DNA of 64,000 bases, taken from Shewanella algidipiscicola (GTDB lineage Bacteria; Pseudomonadota; Gammaproteobacteria; Enterobacterales; Shewanellaceae). The DNA lies in NCBI RefSeq assembly GCF_003605125.1, contig NZ_QPQT01000004.1, positions 1-64,000 of the forward strand, read 5' to 3'. A program made the position numbers and the translations under genes. The notes below the pieces were generated by a model. The model saw only the letters and a program-made list of their open reading frames with translations. It made no database searches and was not told the origin of the DNA. Positions 19,239 to 30,873 of the stretch are shown here, in pieces (positions within the stretch are counted from its first letter, which is position 1; every line of letters starts with the position of its first letter).

Positions 19239-20384
19239 GTGGGAAGATCTGTTTCAGGTGGTGTGCGTCCGGGCATTATTGTCGATATTGAACATAGGTT
19301 ATTGAAGCAGCTGATTGTGGGTAAGCAAAAAACGACGGCTTCGATGTTTGATGAACTCGATAGAGAACTTGAAGGTGACGCTAATAAGCTGGCTATCGAG
19401 CGCGATGCCATATTTGAACGTTTATCTAAGCAAATTCAAGCCAGGCAAGTCTTTGAGGCTGTATCTGCACAGCTCATTAGTACGGTTAACTCCACTTTAG
19501 ATAATCAATTAGCCTCACCAGAAAAACTGTTGGCGCAATCGGGGCTCAACCAGAGTCAAATGTTGATGTTAGAGGTGTTACATCAGCAAAACCTCGATAT
19601 AAATCGTTTAAGGTTGATCATTAACGATCTGCCTTGGCTGTGCCGTGACCTGAGCAATATCGTTAACAGCCCCTCTTTTCGACAAAAACGACAACAGCGT
19701 TCCGATGTGAAAGTGACTGACTTGAAGTTAGTGCTTAATTTTATTGGTATTGAAAATCTGCGGCAAGTGATCCCCTATTTTTGCCTACGAAATTGGTTGC
19801 CAACTGCTAATGCCAATCTGCTATGGACTACGCGTAAGTTATGGCGTTATTCGATGCTTACCGGCATAGCGGCTAAAGCTTTGGCTCAGCTTAATGAGCA
19901 AGACGTCGCCTTTGCTTATAGTTGCAGCTTGTTATATCAGTTAGGCACTTCTGTGGTACTTAAAAATGGTGCAAAAGTATTTGAAACTGTCTGGGGTAAC
20001 TGGCTTAGAGAGGCTAGCGCTAGCCGTGATAAAGAACTGTATGATGCTGTATTAGCAACTGAATTCCCTGCTGATAATATTTATCAGCAGGCATTACAGC
20101 ATGCTCATAAACTAAACTGGCAACTGCCTAGCTTGCTCGATTTTACCGCGAGCCCCTTGACTCAGGTACAAATTGAACTCGATACCCATTTATCTTACAG
20201 CGAGCTATCGAGCTATGCGGCCTTAGTCGCCCGAGCGAACTGCTTTGCTAAGGTGATGATGTTAGAAGAGATGCGCTTAATCACCCCAAAAGAAAAACAT
20301 TTAATGTTTGATTATTATGAGTTATCAGAGCAAGAGTTGCTCAGACTCAAGGGGCAAAATTACCGTAAGTTAGATCTCTTATAA
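19239..20384 (+). CDS. HDOD domain protein
   Basis: A cytoplasmic protein whose central and C-terminal region (about 105-350) resembles the HDOD fold, a signalling relative of HD phosphohydrolases. Supporting segments are the helix-rich DLKLVLNFIGIENLRQVIPYF, LWRYSMLTGIAAKAL and AFAYSCSLLYQLGT; no intact catalytic HD pair is evident. 381 residues with a GTG start. Such proteins act in signalling in studied bacteria, but the role here is not known. It stands alone between a terminator and the argD leader. Confidence 0.7.
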   Translation: MGRSVSGGVRPGIIVDIEHRLLKQLIVGKQKTTASMFDELDRELEGDANKLAIERDAIFERLSKQIQARQVFEAVSAQLISTVNSTLDNQLASPEKLLAQSGLNQSQMLMLEVLHQQNLDINRLRLIINDLPWLCRDLSNIVNSPSFRQKRQQRSDVKVTDLKLVLNFIGIENLRQVIPYFCLRNWLPTANANLLWTTRKLWRYSMLTGIAAKALAQLNEQDVAFAYSCSLLYQLGTSVVLKNGAKVFETVWGNWLREASASRDKELYDAVLATEFPADNIYQQALQHAHKLNWQLPSLLDFTASPLTQVQIELDTHLSYSELSSYAALVARANCFAKVMMLEEMRLITPKEKHLMFDYYELSEQELLRLKGQNYRKLDLL

Positions 20385-22010
<1,626 letters not shown>

Positions 22011-22016
22011 GAGGCG

Positions 22017-22049
22017 AAAAAGCGCGAGGCTCCATTATCGTGCTTTTTT
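22017..22049 (+). terminator. Terminator-like hairpin between astC and astA
   Basis: An imperfect hairpin, AAAAAGCgCGA against TCGtGCTTTTTT. It may attenuate rather than end transcription, because astA follows in the same direction. Confidence 0.5.
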
Positions 22050-22069
22050 GTTAGCATAAATTCTTGGCT

Positions 22070-22116
22070 CTCAAGTGCATTTGCGGCGCATACGCGCCGT
22101 GCTGCCTGTACTTGAG
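22070..22116. repeat. Two-tier hairpin between astC and astA
   Basis: The outer arms CTCAAGT and ACTTGAG, extended by CA/TG, enclose an inner GGCGC-ATAC-GCGCC hairpin. There is no T tract. It could stabilise or separate the astC and astA messages. Confidence 0.5.
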
Positions 22117-22143
22117 CGCCTTGATAAGTGAGGAGACTCAAAG

Positions 22144-23163
22144 ATGTTAATTATCCGCCCCATCCGCTCGAGCGATTTTGCTGCGCTGTACCACATCGCA
22201 GAAGAATCAGGCCATGGATTTACGTCTTTACCCGTCAATGAGGAACTGCTGCGCAATAAGATTGCCCGCTCAGAAGCCTCATTTGTCAAAACTATCGACA
22301 AGCCATTTGATGAAGGTTATCTGATGGTGCTCGAAGATACCGACACCCAAGAGGTGGTGGGTACCTGCGGTTTAGAAGCCGCTGTGGGCATGGTCGATGC
22401 GTTTTATCATTATCGTTTAGGCACCGAAGTGTATCACTCGGAACAGATTGATGTTCGCAATGAGGTTGAGACCTTAACCTTATGCCACGATTACACGGGC
22501 TCAGCCGAGCTTTGTACTCTGTTTTTGGGTGACAAATACCGTAAAAATAATAATGGCCGCATGCTGTCACGCAGCCGTTTTCTATTTTTAGCGCAACATA
22601 GCGAACGTTTTGGTGAGACGGTGATCGCCGAGATGCGTGGCGAGAGTGACGCCGAGGGAAACTCCCCTTTTTACACTTGGTTGCAGCAACACTTTTTAGG
22701 TATCGACTTTGTGCAGGCTGACTATCTGTCAGGCCTAGGGCAAAAAGCGTTTATGGCAGAGATGATGCCTAAAAACACTGTGTATGTGTGTATGTTGCCA
22801 GAAGCCGCGCAAAAGGTGATTGGCGAAGTACATACTAATACGCGTCCGGCGCTTAATCTGCTGCAAGCTGAAGGCTTTCGTTGCCGCGGGTATGTGGATA
22901 TTTTTGATGGCGGCCCCACGGTCGAATGCAATATTAATGATATTCGCTCGGTCAGAGAAAGCCGTTTGTTGACGGTCAAGGTCGGTGATATGCCGGCCTC
23001 TGACAGTAGTTTTATCCTCTCAAATACTTTGTTAGCCGATTATCGTGCCACTTCAGCCAAGCTGTTGGTGAGCGATGAAACCGATGAAGTGATTCTCTCT
23101 CCTGAACTCGCGGCCGCATTAATGGTTGCCACAGGCGATCCCATCCGTGTCTTAGCAATGTAG
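22144..23163 (+). CDS. astA: Arginine N-succinyltransferase
   Basis: First step of the AST pathway: arginine plus succinyl-CoA gives N2-succinylarginine. The GNAT-like protein begins MLIIRPIRSSDFAAL and has the family segments FYHYRLG, LFLGDKYRKNNNGR, LLSRSRFLF and the C-terminal DGGPTVEC. 339 residues, the normal length. GTGAGGAGA is upstream of the ATG; astD begins nine bases after the stop. Confidence 0.95.
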   Translation: MLIIRPIRSSDFAALYHIAEESGHGFTSLPVNEELLRNKIARSEASFVKTIDKPFDEGYLMVLEDTDTQEVVGTCGLEAAVGMVDAFYHYRLGTEVYHSEQIDVRNEVETLTLCHDYTGSAELCTLFLGDKYRKNNNGRMLSRSRFLFLAQHSERFGETVIAEMRGESDAEGNSPFYTWLQQHFLGIDFVQADYLSGLGQKAFMAEMMPKNTVYVCMLPEAAQKVIGEVHTNTRPALNLLQAEGFRCRGYVDIFDGGPTVECNINDIRSVRESRLLTVKVGDMPASDSSFILSNTLLADYRATSAKLLVSDETDEVILSPELAAALMVATGDPIRVLAM

Positions 23164-23172
23164 GAATAACCA

Positions 23173-24633
23173 ATGACTCAATTTATTAACGGCCAATGGG
23201 TTGCCGGCCTTGGTCACGATGTGACCTCAACTAATCCAGCAAATAATGACATTATCTGGCGCAGCAAAACGGCGACAGCAGAGCAGGTCAATCAAGCCGT
23301 TGCAGCGGCGCGCGCGGCACAGTTTGACTGGTTTATGCTTGGTTTTGATGCACGCTTGGCGATTATTGAAGCTTACCGCGCCGAACTGGAGGCGCACAAA
23401 GATGATATCGCCGAAACCATCGCCCAAGAAACCGGTAAGCCTCAGTGGGAAACTGCTACCGAAGCGGGGGCCATGATTGGCAAAATCGGATTATCCGTTG
23501 CCGCTTACCATAAACGTACAGGTAGCAGCGAGAATGAAACCCCTACTGGACGCGCTGTATTGCGTCACAAGCCCCATGGGGTGGTGGCGGTGTTTGGCCC
23601 CTATAATTTCCCTGGACACTTGCCTAATGGGCATATAGTGCCTGCACTATTGGCGGGTAACACTGTGGTATTTAAGCCGTCGGAGTTAACGCCTAAAACC
23701 GCTGAGCTGATGCTAAAACTGTGGCAACAAGCGGGTTTACCAGCCGGAGTGATTAACCTAGTGCAAGGCGAGGTCGACACAGGTAAAGCCTTGGCATCAC
23801 ATCCGCAAATTGATGGCTTATTCTTTACTGGTAGTTCGCGCACGGGTCATCTTTTGCATCAGCAATATGCAGGGCATCCGGGTAAGATTTTGGCATTAGA
23901 GATGGGCGGCAATAATCCACTTATCATCAAAGATGTCAAAGACACTAAGGCCGCGGTGCACGATATTATCCAGTCGGCTTACATCTCTTCTGGGCAGCGT
24001 TGTACCTGTGCTCGTCGACTCTACATAGAGCAAGGCGATGCCGGTGATGAGTTACTCAATCAACTCGTGCAAGCGGTCAAACAGATCAAGGTGGGGGCAT
24101 GGAATGCTCAGCCTCAACCCTTTATGGGCTCAATGATCTCAGAGACTGCCGCCAAAGGCATGGTGGCGGCGCAGCGTAATCTACTTAACTTAGGTGCTAC
24201 CGCGCTGGCGGAGTTAACGCATCTAGAGGCAGGTACCGGGCTGGTTTCTCCTGGGCTTATTGATGTCACTCAGGTGATTGAATTGCCTGATGAAGAATAT
24301 TTCGGCCCGCTACTGCAAGTGGTGCGTTATAGCGATTTTGATCAAGCGATTACGTTAGCGAATGCTACCCGTTATGGTTTGTCTGCAGGGCTACTTGCCG
24401 ACAGCCGTGACGATTATGAGTATTTCTTAGCGCGTATTCGAGCTGGCATCGTTAATTGGAATAAACAGATCACAGGGGCGTCGGGCGCGGCGCCATTTGG
24501 TGGTGTCGGCGCATCGGGCAACCACAGAGCCAGCGCATTTTATGCGGCCGATTACTGTGCCTATCCAGTTGCCTCGGTAGAAGCCGATGTGGTGAGCTTA
24601 CCTGTGACACTCAGCCCAGGTTTAACGGTATAG
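23173..24633 (+). CDS. astD: N-succinylglutamate 5-semialdehyde dehydrogenase
   Basis: An NAD-dependent aldehyde dehydrogenase oxidising succinylglutamate semialdehyde to succinylglutamate. Visible marks are [23 protein letters not shown], the general-base Glu in LEMGGNNPL, the nucleophile Cys in [12 protein letters not shown], and EEYFGPLL. 486 residues. The astB and astE genes needed to complete the pathway are not in this cluster. Confidence 0.95.
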   Translation: MTQFINGQWVAGLGHDVTSTNPANNDIIWRSKTATAEQVNQAVAAARAAQFDWFMLGFDARLAIIEAYRAELEAHKDDIAETIAQETGKPQWETATEAGAMIGKIGLSVAAYHKRTGSSENETPTGRAVLRHKPHGVVAVFGPYNFPGHLPNGHIVPALLAGNTVVFKPSELTPKTAELMLKLWQQAGLPAGVINLVQGEVDTGKALASHPQIDGLFFTGSSRTGHLLHQQYAGHPGKILALEMGGNNPLIIKDVKDTKAAVHDIIQSAYISSGQRCTCARRLYIEQGDAGDELLNQLVQAVKQIKVGAWNAQPQPFMGSMISETAAKGMVAAQRNLLNLGATALAELTHLEAGTGLVSPGLIDVTQVIELPDEEYFGPLLQVVRYSDFDQAITLANATRYGLSAGLLADSRDDYEYFLARIRAGIVNWNKQITGASGAAPFGGVGASGNHRASAFYAADYCAYPVASVEADVVSLPVTLSPGLTV

Positions 24634-24643
24634 CGCTCAATAG

Positions 24644-24665
24644 ATGGGGGACCTTATTCCCCCAT
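24644..24665 (+). terminator. Hairpin after astD
   Basis: The perfect arms ATGGGGGA and TCCCCCAT are followed only by GTTTAT, so termination may be partial. Confidence 0.6.
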
Positions 24666-24737
24666 GTTTATAGACTAGCTGCAAGTTTATTGGCGACATA
24701 ATTAACGGACAATAGATGCCGTTTAAGGATGAAATTG

Positions 24738-25532
24738 ATGCACACAGATGTAAACCAGCTTTTTGCGTCCCTGTGGGATGATTATGTTGAAATGACCCCT
24801 TCTGCCGCAAAAGTACACCAACTCTTGGGTAAGGGTGAGCCGATCATTAACGATCACATTGCCCTGCGTACCTTTAATCTCGACAAGGTTAATTTAAGTG
24901 TGTTGGCCAACCATTTTGAGTCTTTGGGGTATGTAGCGTGTGGCGACTACCATTTCGAAGCCAAGAAACTTAAAGCAAAACACTTTGAGCACCCTGATGC
25001 GACTCAGCCTAAGGTGTTTATCTCTGAGCTATTGGTGGAAGAGTTTAGCCCGCAGTTGCAAGCCATAGTGAAAGACTTGGTCGACCAAGTCGATGTTGCT
25101 GCCACCACGGCGGATAACTTCCTCTATTCTGGGCGTCACTGGACGCTGGATATTGCCACCTATGAAGCCTTACTCGCTGAAAGTGAATATGCCGCTTGGG
25201 TTGCCGCTATCGGTTACCGAGCTAATCATTTTACGGTATCGATTAACCATTTAGCGGGGGTCGAAACCCTAGCTGAGGTTAATGAGATCCTAAAAGATAA
25301 TGGTTTTGTGCTTAACTGTGTGGGCGGTGAGATTAAAGGCTCGCCAGAGGTGTTACTTGAGCAATCATCGACCATGGCCGATAAAATAGCGGTGAGCTTT
25401 AGCGACGGGCAGAAGACGATCCCTAGCTGTTTTTATGAGTTTGCCTTGCGTTACCCTAAAGCCAACGGTGAGCTTTACACCGGCTTTGTTGCGGCCTCTG
25501 CGGACAAGATTTTTGAAAGCACCAATAGTTAA
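24738..25532 (+). CDS. DUF1338 domain protein, 2-oxoadipate dioxygenase/decarboxylase-like
   Basis: A member of the DUF1338 family, which includes the iron-dependent HglS enzyme converting 2-oxoadipate to 2-hydroxyglutarate in lysine catabolism. The NDHIALRTF segment near residue 38 supplies the first metal-ligand His, and GYRANHFTVSINH and the FYEFALRY end are family-like. An ATG at 24729 is also in frame, but AAGGA at 24725-24729 is ideally placed for ATG 24738, giving 264 residues. Its position after astCAD suggests amino-acid catabolism; the substrate is not known. Confidence 0.8.
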   Translation: MHTDVNQLFASLWDDYVEMTPSAAKVHQLLGKGEPIINDHIALRTFNLDKVNLSVLANHFESLGYVACGDYHFEAKKLKAKHFEHPDATQPKVFISELLVEEFSPQLQAIVKDLVDQVDVAATTADNFLYSGRHWTLDIATYEALLAESEYAAWVAAIGYRANHFTVSINHLAGVETLAEVNEILKDNGFVLNCVGGEIKGSPEVLLEQSSTMADKIAVSFSDGQKTIPSCFYEFALRYPKANGELYTGFVAASADKIFESTNS

Positions 25533-25566
25533 CTGCCCTGGTAGCTAGCTTGTTGCCTCAAGGCAC

Positions 25567-25600
25567 TAAAAAGCCGATGTTGAAGCATCGGCTTTTTTAT
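25567..25600 (+). terminator. Intrinsic terminator
   Basis: The arms AAAAGCCGATG and CATCGGCTTTT with a TTGAAG loop, then T tract. It ends the rightward DUF1338 transcript; the A tract on the other side could also serve the converging leftward transcript. Confidence 0.92.
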
Positions 25601-25710
25601 TGGCTTAACGCGACAAATTAAAGCAAATTAAGCCATCGCGGTTTTATTACCTTGGTTTAAATACTAGCGGTTTAAAGCCCTTAACGTCGATGAATCGAGC
25701 CGTCACTGGC

Positions 25711-27079
25711 TCACTGCGGCGTAAAGCGTAACTGAATTTTTAAGCCTCCAAGGGCGACACTGTGCTCAAAACTAAGCTCAATCTCATACTGCTCGGCAAT
25801 GTCTTTCACAATCGAAAGCCCTAAGCCATGACCTATGATGCTCTCATCTAAACGGGTTCCTCTGTGGGTGAGTAATGACAGCTGATCACTATCGACACCA
25901 CAGCCATCGTCTTCGATGGTTAACAGTATCGGCTTATCAGCATCTTGCGCTGGCGTGGTTGTGCTAGCAGTCACCGTCGTTACACTAATAGACACTTGAG
26001 ATTTAGCCCATTTAAAGGCGTTATCGAGCAGGTTGCCAATCAGCTCCATGCCATCTTCCCTGTGTATCGGCAAACGATTGATACTGTCATCAACGGCAAA
26101 TTGGCACTGTATCTGTTTGCCATGGTGGACTTTATTTAAGGTATGACACAGATCATGCAGATCTTTGGGCAGCTGCATCTGCGCCGCCGGTAGCATGTCG
26201 CCAGTTATCCGCGCCGCCGCCAGTTTGCGCTCAATCATTTTATGAATAAGATCGAGTTGCTTTTGCAATGCCATGGCCGAGTCTGGGTCTTTTAGCCCCA
26301 GCGCTTCCACTTGCTGCTGCATCACCGCCAGCGGAGTTTTTAAACCATGACTAAGATTGCCTAAATTATTACGGCTGCGTTCCATCTGCTTACTTGAGTA
26401 TTGCAACAGCTCGTTATAAGTGGTGGCTAGTGGCGCAAGCTCTGGTGGTATCTTATTGACATCTAAAGAGGTTATTTCTCCACCACGCAGTTTGATTAAA
26501 GCCTGCTGCATATCGTTTATCGGTTTAAAGGATTGCCTTAAAACTATAAAAAATCCCCGCAATCATGGCCAGCAGCATGGCTAAGTTGACCCCAAGTTTA
26601 GTGCCATAAACTTGGGTAAAGACTTGACGGCCAATACTCAAGTCTTGGGCGACCGTAATGGTGGCCTGTACTAAGGCAGTCTCGCTGCTTAGCCCTAAAG
26701 AGAGCAGTTGGATGTCGTGATTTTGCGGCCCTTTGGTCTGCCAGACTCGGGTTTCCCCTTTGGTTAAAGGGCGAATATCGAGGCGCTGATCCCATAAGGA
26801 GCGCGATCTTAGCTCGATATGATCCATATTAAGCTGGTAGTAGCGCCCCGAATAGACAGGTTTGTAGAAGCTCGATAGCTGACTTTGATCTATGGTGATG
26901 TCGCCGTTATCGAATTGAATCGCCAGTAATACCTGCTGTAAATCTTCTTCGAGACGGTCAATAATCGAGTCATGAAACGCTTGCCTGAGCATCGACTCAA
27001 AAATGACGATGGCAACAAAGGTTGAGATGATCACTAAGCCTGATAACCATAAGCTCAGCTTGGTACGAATGGAGATCAT
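25711..27079 (-). pseudogene. Sensor histidine kinase, interrupted by a frameshift
   Basis: An inner-membrane two-component kinase of the PhoQ/QseC type read in two frames. The upstream part (26525-27079) has a first membrane segment (about 8-28), a periplasmic sensor and most of the second membrane segment. The downstream part (25711-26562) continues with the segment end, HAMP, the H-box LSHGLKTPLAVM, the N-box NLLDNAFKWAKS and the G-boxes DDGCGVD and GHGLGLSIV. Reading frames join if one base is removed from a run of six identical bases at 26548-26553 (T6 on the coding strand). Apart from that the kinase is complete. It could be a real inactivation, a slippage-prone switch or a sequence error. 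Confidence 0.85.
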
Positions 27080-27750
27080 TGTTTTAAGCCGTGAAAAATA
27101 TACCCTTGTCCGCGGCGCGTTTCGATGGCGGTTTTGCCCAGTTTTTTACGCAGATGGGTCACGTAAACCTCAACCACATTACTCTCTTTTTCGTCGTCAA
27201 ATTGATACAGTTTGTCGGTCAACTGCGCTTTCGATAGTAGTTTTTTGGGCGACATCAAAAAAATCTTCAGTAAGCGAAATTCCATGGCGGTCAGTTCAAA
27301 ATGCTGCTCGCCTACGCTGACGCTTTGTTGACCCTCATCTAAAGTCACCCCCTCGAAGCTGAGTTCTTTAGTGGGGGTACTGGCCTTGCCGTGGGCACGG
27401 TTGATCAGTGCATTGATGCGGGCCAACAACTCCTGAGTATGAAACGGTTTGCCTAAGTAATCATCGGCGCCAGCATTAAAACCTTCTACTTTTTCATGCC
27501 ATTGACTGCGAGCCGTCAGCATAATGACCGGTGTGTTAACCCCTTGATTACGCCAGTTTTGTAGTAACAATAAGCCGTTACCATCAGGCAAACCTATATC
27601 GAGGATCACGCAATCATAATTGGTCTCTTTGATAAGGTAGTCGGCTTCTGCGGCTTTATCGGTGACATCGGTAACGTAACCCGCTTGTTTTAGCTGTTTT
27701 ACAAGCTCTGCAACTAAAAGGGTATTGTCTTCAACGAGCAGCAATTTCAT
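27076..27750 (-). CDS. OmpR/PhoB-family response regulator
   Basis: A DNA-binding response regulator with a receiver domain (about 1-115, phospho-acceptor Asp51 in VILDIGLPDG, conserved Lys in YLGKPF) and a winged-helix output domain (about 130-224, with the ELTAMEFRLL and VEVYVTHLRKKLG segments). 224 residues. It overlaps the kinase gene by four bases (ATGA). It most resembles PhoP/QseB-type regulators; with a PepSY-domain gene upstream on the same strand, a role in envelope or cation sensing is plausible but not shown. Confidence 0.9.
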   Translation of the reverse strand: MKLLLVEDNTLLVAELVKQLKQAGYVTDVTDKAAEADYLIKETNYDCVILDIGLPDGNGLLLLQNWRNQGVNTPVIMLTARSQWHEKVEGFNAGADDYLGKPFHTQELLARINALINRAHGKASTPTKELSFEGVTLDEGQQSVSVGEQHFELTAMEFRLLKIFLMSPKKLLSKAQLTDKLYQFDDEKESNVVEVYVTHLRKKLGKTAIETRRGQGYIFHGLKQ

Positions 27751-28029
27751 ATATGGGTTTACCTGTTTGGGTGAGCATTTTCAAACGGGAGCCTTTCAAT
27801 AAGTGATGACTCCTAAACTGTGACTAATCAAGTCGAGTACCAATTAAGCCAGTACTCTATTGACCGATTAAACATGGTTACTATAAGGCGGAAATTGCAA
27901 TCAGTAGTCATGGTTAAATATACATTTTATAACACCATAGCCGCGCAGGTTAACCATCAAGAATCATCAGGTAATTATTGCAATTGGTATAAATCATACA
28001 CCTTTTCCAAGTGGCCATGTAGCACCGTG

Positions 28030-28368
28030 TTATTTTTTGTCGTGTTGGCAACTGGAGGGCAGTTCGGTGGTGTCTGTTAGCTCGCCAGTGCTGGCATCCA
28101 TTTTCAGGGAGATTAATTCCCCTTGCGGACTTCTGAGTTGTAGGTGGTAATGCCATTGGCCTTGAGTTTGATACAGATGGGCGTCGAGCAGTTTGACGCT
28201 GCAATAGCCTTCGACTTTGGCGAGTACGACATCAAATGGCAGTATTTTTCCGTCGCTGACCAGTTTTTTGGCTTGATTGTGCTCAAGTTCGGTAAAGGGC
28301 GTGGCAGATAACGAGGCGACTGAGAGGGCATAGAGGATGAATGCACTAGCAATGTAGATGGGTTTCAC
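28030..28368 (-). CDS. Small exported PepSY-domain protein
   Basis: A 112-residue protein with a signal peptide (about 1-22, ending SLSA) and a single PepSY-like domain: an N-terminal helix followed by CSVKLLDAHLYQTQGQWHYHLQLRSPQG and LKMDASTGEL. PepSY proteins are periplasmic and often inhibit peptidases or sit beside two-component systems, as here. It is probably cotranscribed with, or regulated by, the downstream regulator and kinase, although 279 bases separate them. Confidence 0.8.
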   Translation of the reverse strand: MKPIYIASAFILYALSVASLSATPFTELEHNQAKKLVSDGKILPFDVVLAKVEGYCSVKLLDAHLYQTQGQWHYHLQLRSPQGELISLKMDASTGELTDTTELPSSCQHDKK

Positions 28369-28381
28369 TAATGCTGTCCTA

Positions 28382-28417
28382 AAAAAAAGTGGCCTGACAA
28401 AAATGTCAGGCCACTTT
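28382..28417 (-). terminator. Intrinsic terminator for crp
   Basis: The arms AAAGTGGCCTGACA and TGTCAGGCCACTTT are followed on the minus strand by a run of T. It lies 35 bases downstream of the crp stop. Confidence 0.93.
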
Positions 28418-28451
28418 AGCGAACATCTATTAAATCTAACTTAACGCTAGC

Positions 28452-29087
28452 TTAGCGAGTTCCATAAACTACGATAGTTTTACCGTGCGCCTGGATAAGA
28501 TTTTGCTCTTCAAGCATTTTTAGGATGCGGCCTACGGTTTCACGTGAACACCCTACGATCTGGCCAATCTCTTGACGAGTGATCTTAATCTGCATACCGT
28601 CAGGATGGGTCATCGCATCAGGCTGTTTAGCAAGATGAAGCAGGGTTTGCGCAATGCGCCCAGCAACATCAAGGAAAGCCAAATCGCCCACTTTCTGGCT
28701 GGTACTGTGCAGACGGTAAGCCATTTGCGAAGAGAGTTTCATCAATATCTCAGGATTAACCTGGATCAATTGTTTAAACTTCTTATAAGAGATCTCGGCT
28801 ATCTCACAGGCTTGCTTAGCGCGAACCCAAGCGGTACGTTCAGCCTGTTCTTCAAATAAGCCTAATTCACCAATAAAGTCGCCTTGGTTAAGGTAAGAGA
28901 GGATCATCTCTTTACCTTCTTCATCTTTGATTAATACTGCAACAGAGCCTTTAACTATGTAGTACAGCGTATCTGAGTCTTCACCAGCATGGATCAGTGT
29001 GCTTTTGGCTGGATATTTATGAATGTGACAGTGTGATAAAAACCATTCCAAAGTTGGATCCGGTTTAGGCTTACCAATCAGAGCCAT
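28452..29087 (-). CDS. crp: cAMP receptor protein
   Basis: Global cAMP-dependent regulator; in Shewanella it is known to control anaerobic respiration as well as carbon use. The cyclic-nucleotide domain contains [18 protein letters not shown], with the Glu, Arg and Ser/Thr-type residues that bind cAMP. The hinge helix and the helix-turn-helix [18 protein letters not shown] follow. 211 residues, the usual length. It is transcribed alone, with its own terminator. Confidence 0.97.
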   Translation of the reverse strand: MALIGKPKPDPTLEWFLSHCHIHKYPAKSTLIHAGEDSDTLYYIVKGSVAVLIKDEEGKEMILSYLNQGDFIGELGLFEEQAERTAWVRAKQACEIAEISYKKFKQLIQVNPEILMKLSSQMAYRLHSTSQKVGDLAFLDVAGRIAQTLLHLAKQPDAMTHPDGMQIKITRQEIGQIVGCSRETVGRILKMLEEQNLIQAHGKTIVVYGTR

Positions 29088-29671
29088 GCCTGTGTTCCTC
29101 GACTGAATTAATGTATATACAAGAATATGCTAAATAAGTAGATTACGTCAATTGAGCAGAAAAAACCTCGTGAGAGATCAAACTTTGCGACAAATTTGCA
29201 ACCCAATAAGTAGATTTTACCGTAGTGTAAATATCGGACTTTATAATGATACATTAGTAATATATGTCAACTATTACTGCATTTAGTCGGCGCTATTTGC
29301 CCGACAATGCAGTATGCATCACATCAAGCGCTTTACGCTATTCGTTAACCCTTTATTTACGCCTAATGCTACTTATTGGCTGAGACTGTCAATTTTGGTT
29401 AAAGAACACGGTTTTTTTAACGATTTCTCTCGACTTAATGAGGCGATTATTGCTAACGTTATTGGTCTGTGTTGGCATTCGTTTAACCAGCCTTCTTGCG
29501 TCTTGGCTGTCGAGTTCCATCGTTTGATGACTCATCAATGATTGGTTTAATTGACAACGTTAGTGTTAAAGATGAATGGCTACGTGGTTGTTTTATCGCA
29601 CCAGCGATTTTTATTGCTTAAGTCGGCCTTTGCCGGACCGAATAAGCTGTTTGATTTGGGAGAAGTGAACC
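29088..29671. other. Region between crp and the Sel1-repeat gene
   Basis: About 580 bases. The first 200 are the AT-rich crp promoter region. From 29314 to 29541 there is a 75-codon rightward frame with no ribosome binding site and no recognisable similarity; I do not annotate it as a gene. No repeats or clear operators are seen. Confidence 0.4.
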
Positions 29672-30445
29672 ATGAAGATCAATACGTGGATGATAGCCGC
29701 CAGCTTATTGCTTGGCAGTGCGATGAGCCATGGTGCGTTCGCATTTTCGATCCCTGCCACGGCGCAAGCGCAAGCCGCTAGTAAGCTGGCGCATATTCAG
29801 CTGAAAGCGGCTCAAGGCCAAGCCGAAGCGCAATATTTGTTAGGATTAATGTATGTTTCGGGGCGTTTTGTCGCACAAGACACCCTTTTAGGGCCGCAAT
29901 GGCTTATTCGCGCTGCTGAGCAGGGCCATCTTAAAGCGGTGCAAACCATTGCCGATCTCTCCTTCGATGGCAAGCTTATTGATAAAGATTTAGCTCAAGC
30001 GGAGCGCTGGTATCAACAATTAGCGGCTCAAGGCGATACACGAGCGACATTTCGTTTAGGGTTTATTTATGCCTCAGGTGGTCATGGGGTGGTGCGCAAT
30101 TGTGGTAAGGCGGTCGATTATTTTCTTGCCGTAGGTGATAACGTGGCGTTGGGCAACGCTTCATGGATATTAGCGACTTGCCCAGAATCTGAATATCGTA
30201 ATGGCGATAAGGCGATGGCTATCGCTAAGGGATTGGTTGCAGCCAATAACCAAGATCCGACGCATTTAGATAACCTTGCGGCGGCGTACGCCGAAATCGG
30301 TGACTTTAACGCCGCAGTCAATATCCAGCAACAAGCTATCCATGCGCTTAAGCAGATGGCTGATCAGCATCGTTTTGATGAGTTTCAGTTACGCTTGCAG
30401 CATTATCAGCAGCAGAAACCTTATCGCGAAACCTTACCTTTATAG
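29672..30445 (+). CDS. Exported Sel1/TPR-repeat protein
   Basis: A 257-residue periplasmic protein with a signal peptide (about 1-24, ending GAFA). Sel1-like repeats cover about 40-150 (AQYLLGLMYVSGR, LKAVQTIADLSFDGK, ATFRLGFIYASGG), and TPR-like helices follow (HLDNLAAAYAEIGDFNAAV). Such solenoids act as protein-protein adaptors; no partner is apparent. GGAGAAG lies just upstream of the ATG. It interrupts the crp-prkB neighbourhood conserved in enterobacteria. Confidence 0.8.
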   Translation: MKINTWMIAASLLLGSAMSHGAFAFSIPATAQAQAASKLAHIQLKAAQGQAEAQYLLGLMYVSGRFVAQDTLLGPQWLIRAAEQGHLKAVQTIADLSFDGKLIDKDLAQAERWYQQLAAQGDTRATFRLGFIYASGGHGVVRNCGKAVDYFLAVGDNVALGNASWILATCPESEYRNGDKAMAIAKGLVAANNQDPTHLDNLAAAYAEIGDFNAAVNIQQQAIHALKQMADQHRFDEFQLRLQHYQQQKPYRETLPL

Positions 30446-30873
30446 TTGCTTACTCTTATCGCTTCCTTTCTTCATCGAGTATGAAGGGAGGCTGTTCGCC
30501 ACTTGCTAACATGAACGTTGCCATCTCCCCTTGCGCTTTCGCTCTTAGTAACAAGCTTCTCTGTATTCGGTTATCAAGTTAGGGATCGGCCTTACTTACG
30601 GGCGCCCAAGTGTGATTTTTTAGTCTGAATCACCAGTATTAGAGTTCGGGATAACTGTATCGGATGCTAAGACGAGGCTCAAGCTAATGCTAAGGCGGGG
30701 GATTTAAGCCGGAGTTTGGCGAGGGAAGTGGTGCGCTAGCATACTCAAGGAAGCAAACAGATCAAGATGGGGGAATTCACTCCCAAGAGTATACTAACTA
30801 TCAGTCTTTCGCCTGAAATCCCGACGTGTGAGATTCTACGTGGGCTGACTTAAATGAAGCTTAACCTAAGCCG
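30446..30873. other. Intergenic region between convergent genes
   Basis: About 430 bases between the Sel1 gene and prkB. I see no convincing ORF, repeat or strong terminator hairpin; stop codons occur in all frames. Confidence 0.4.

Noticed and set aside
26541-26562. Programmed frameshifting in the histidine kinase
   Set aside because: No slippery heptamer suited to the needed shift, no downstream structure seen and no precedent in this family; a simple indel in the T tract is the plainer explanation.
29314-29541. A 75-codon frame between crp and the Sel1-repeat gene
   Set aside because: No ribosome binding site, no recognisable similarity and an AT-rich promoter context; probably chance.
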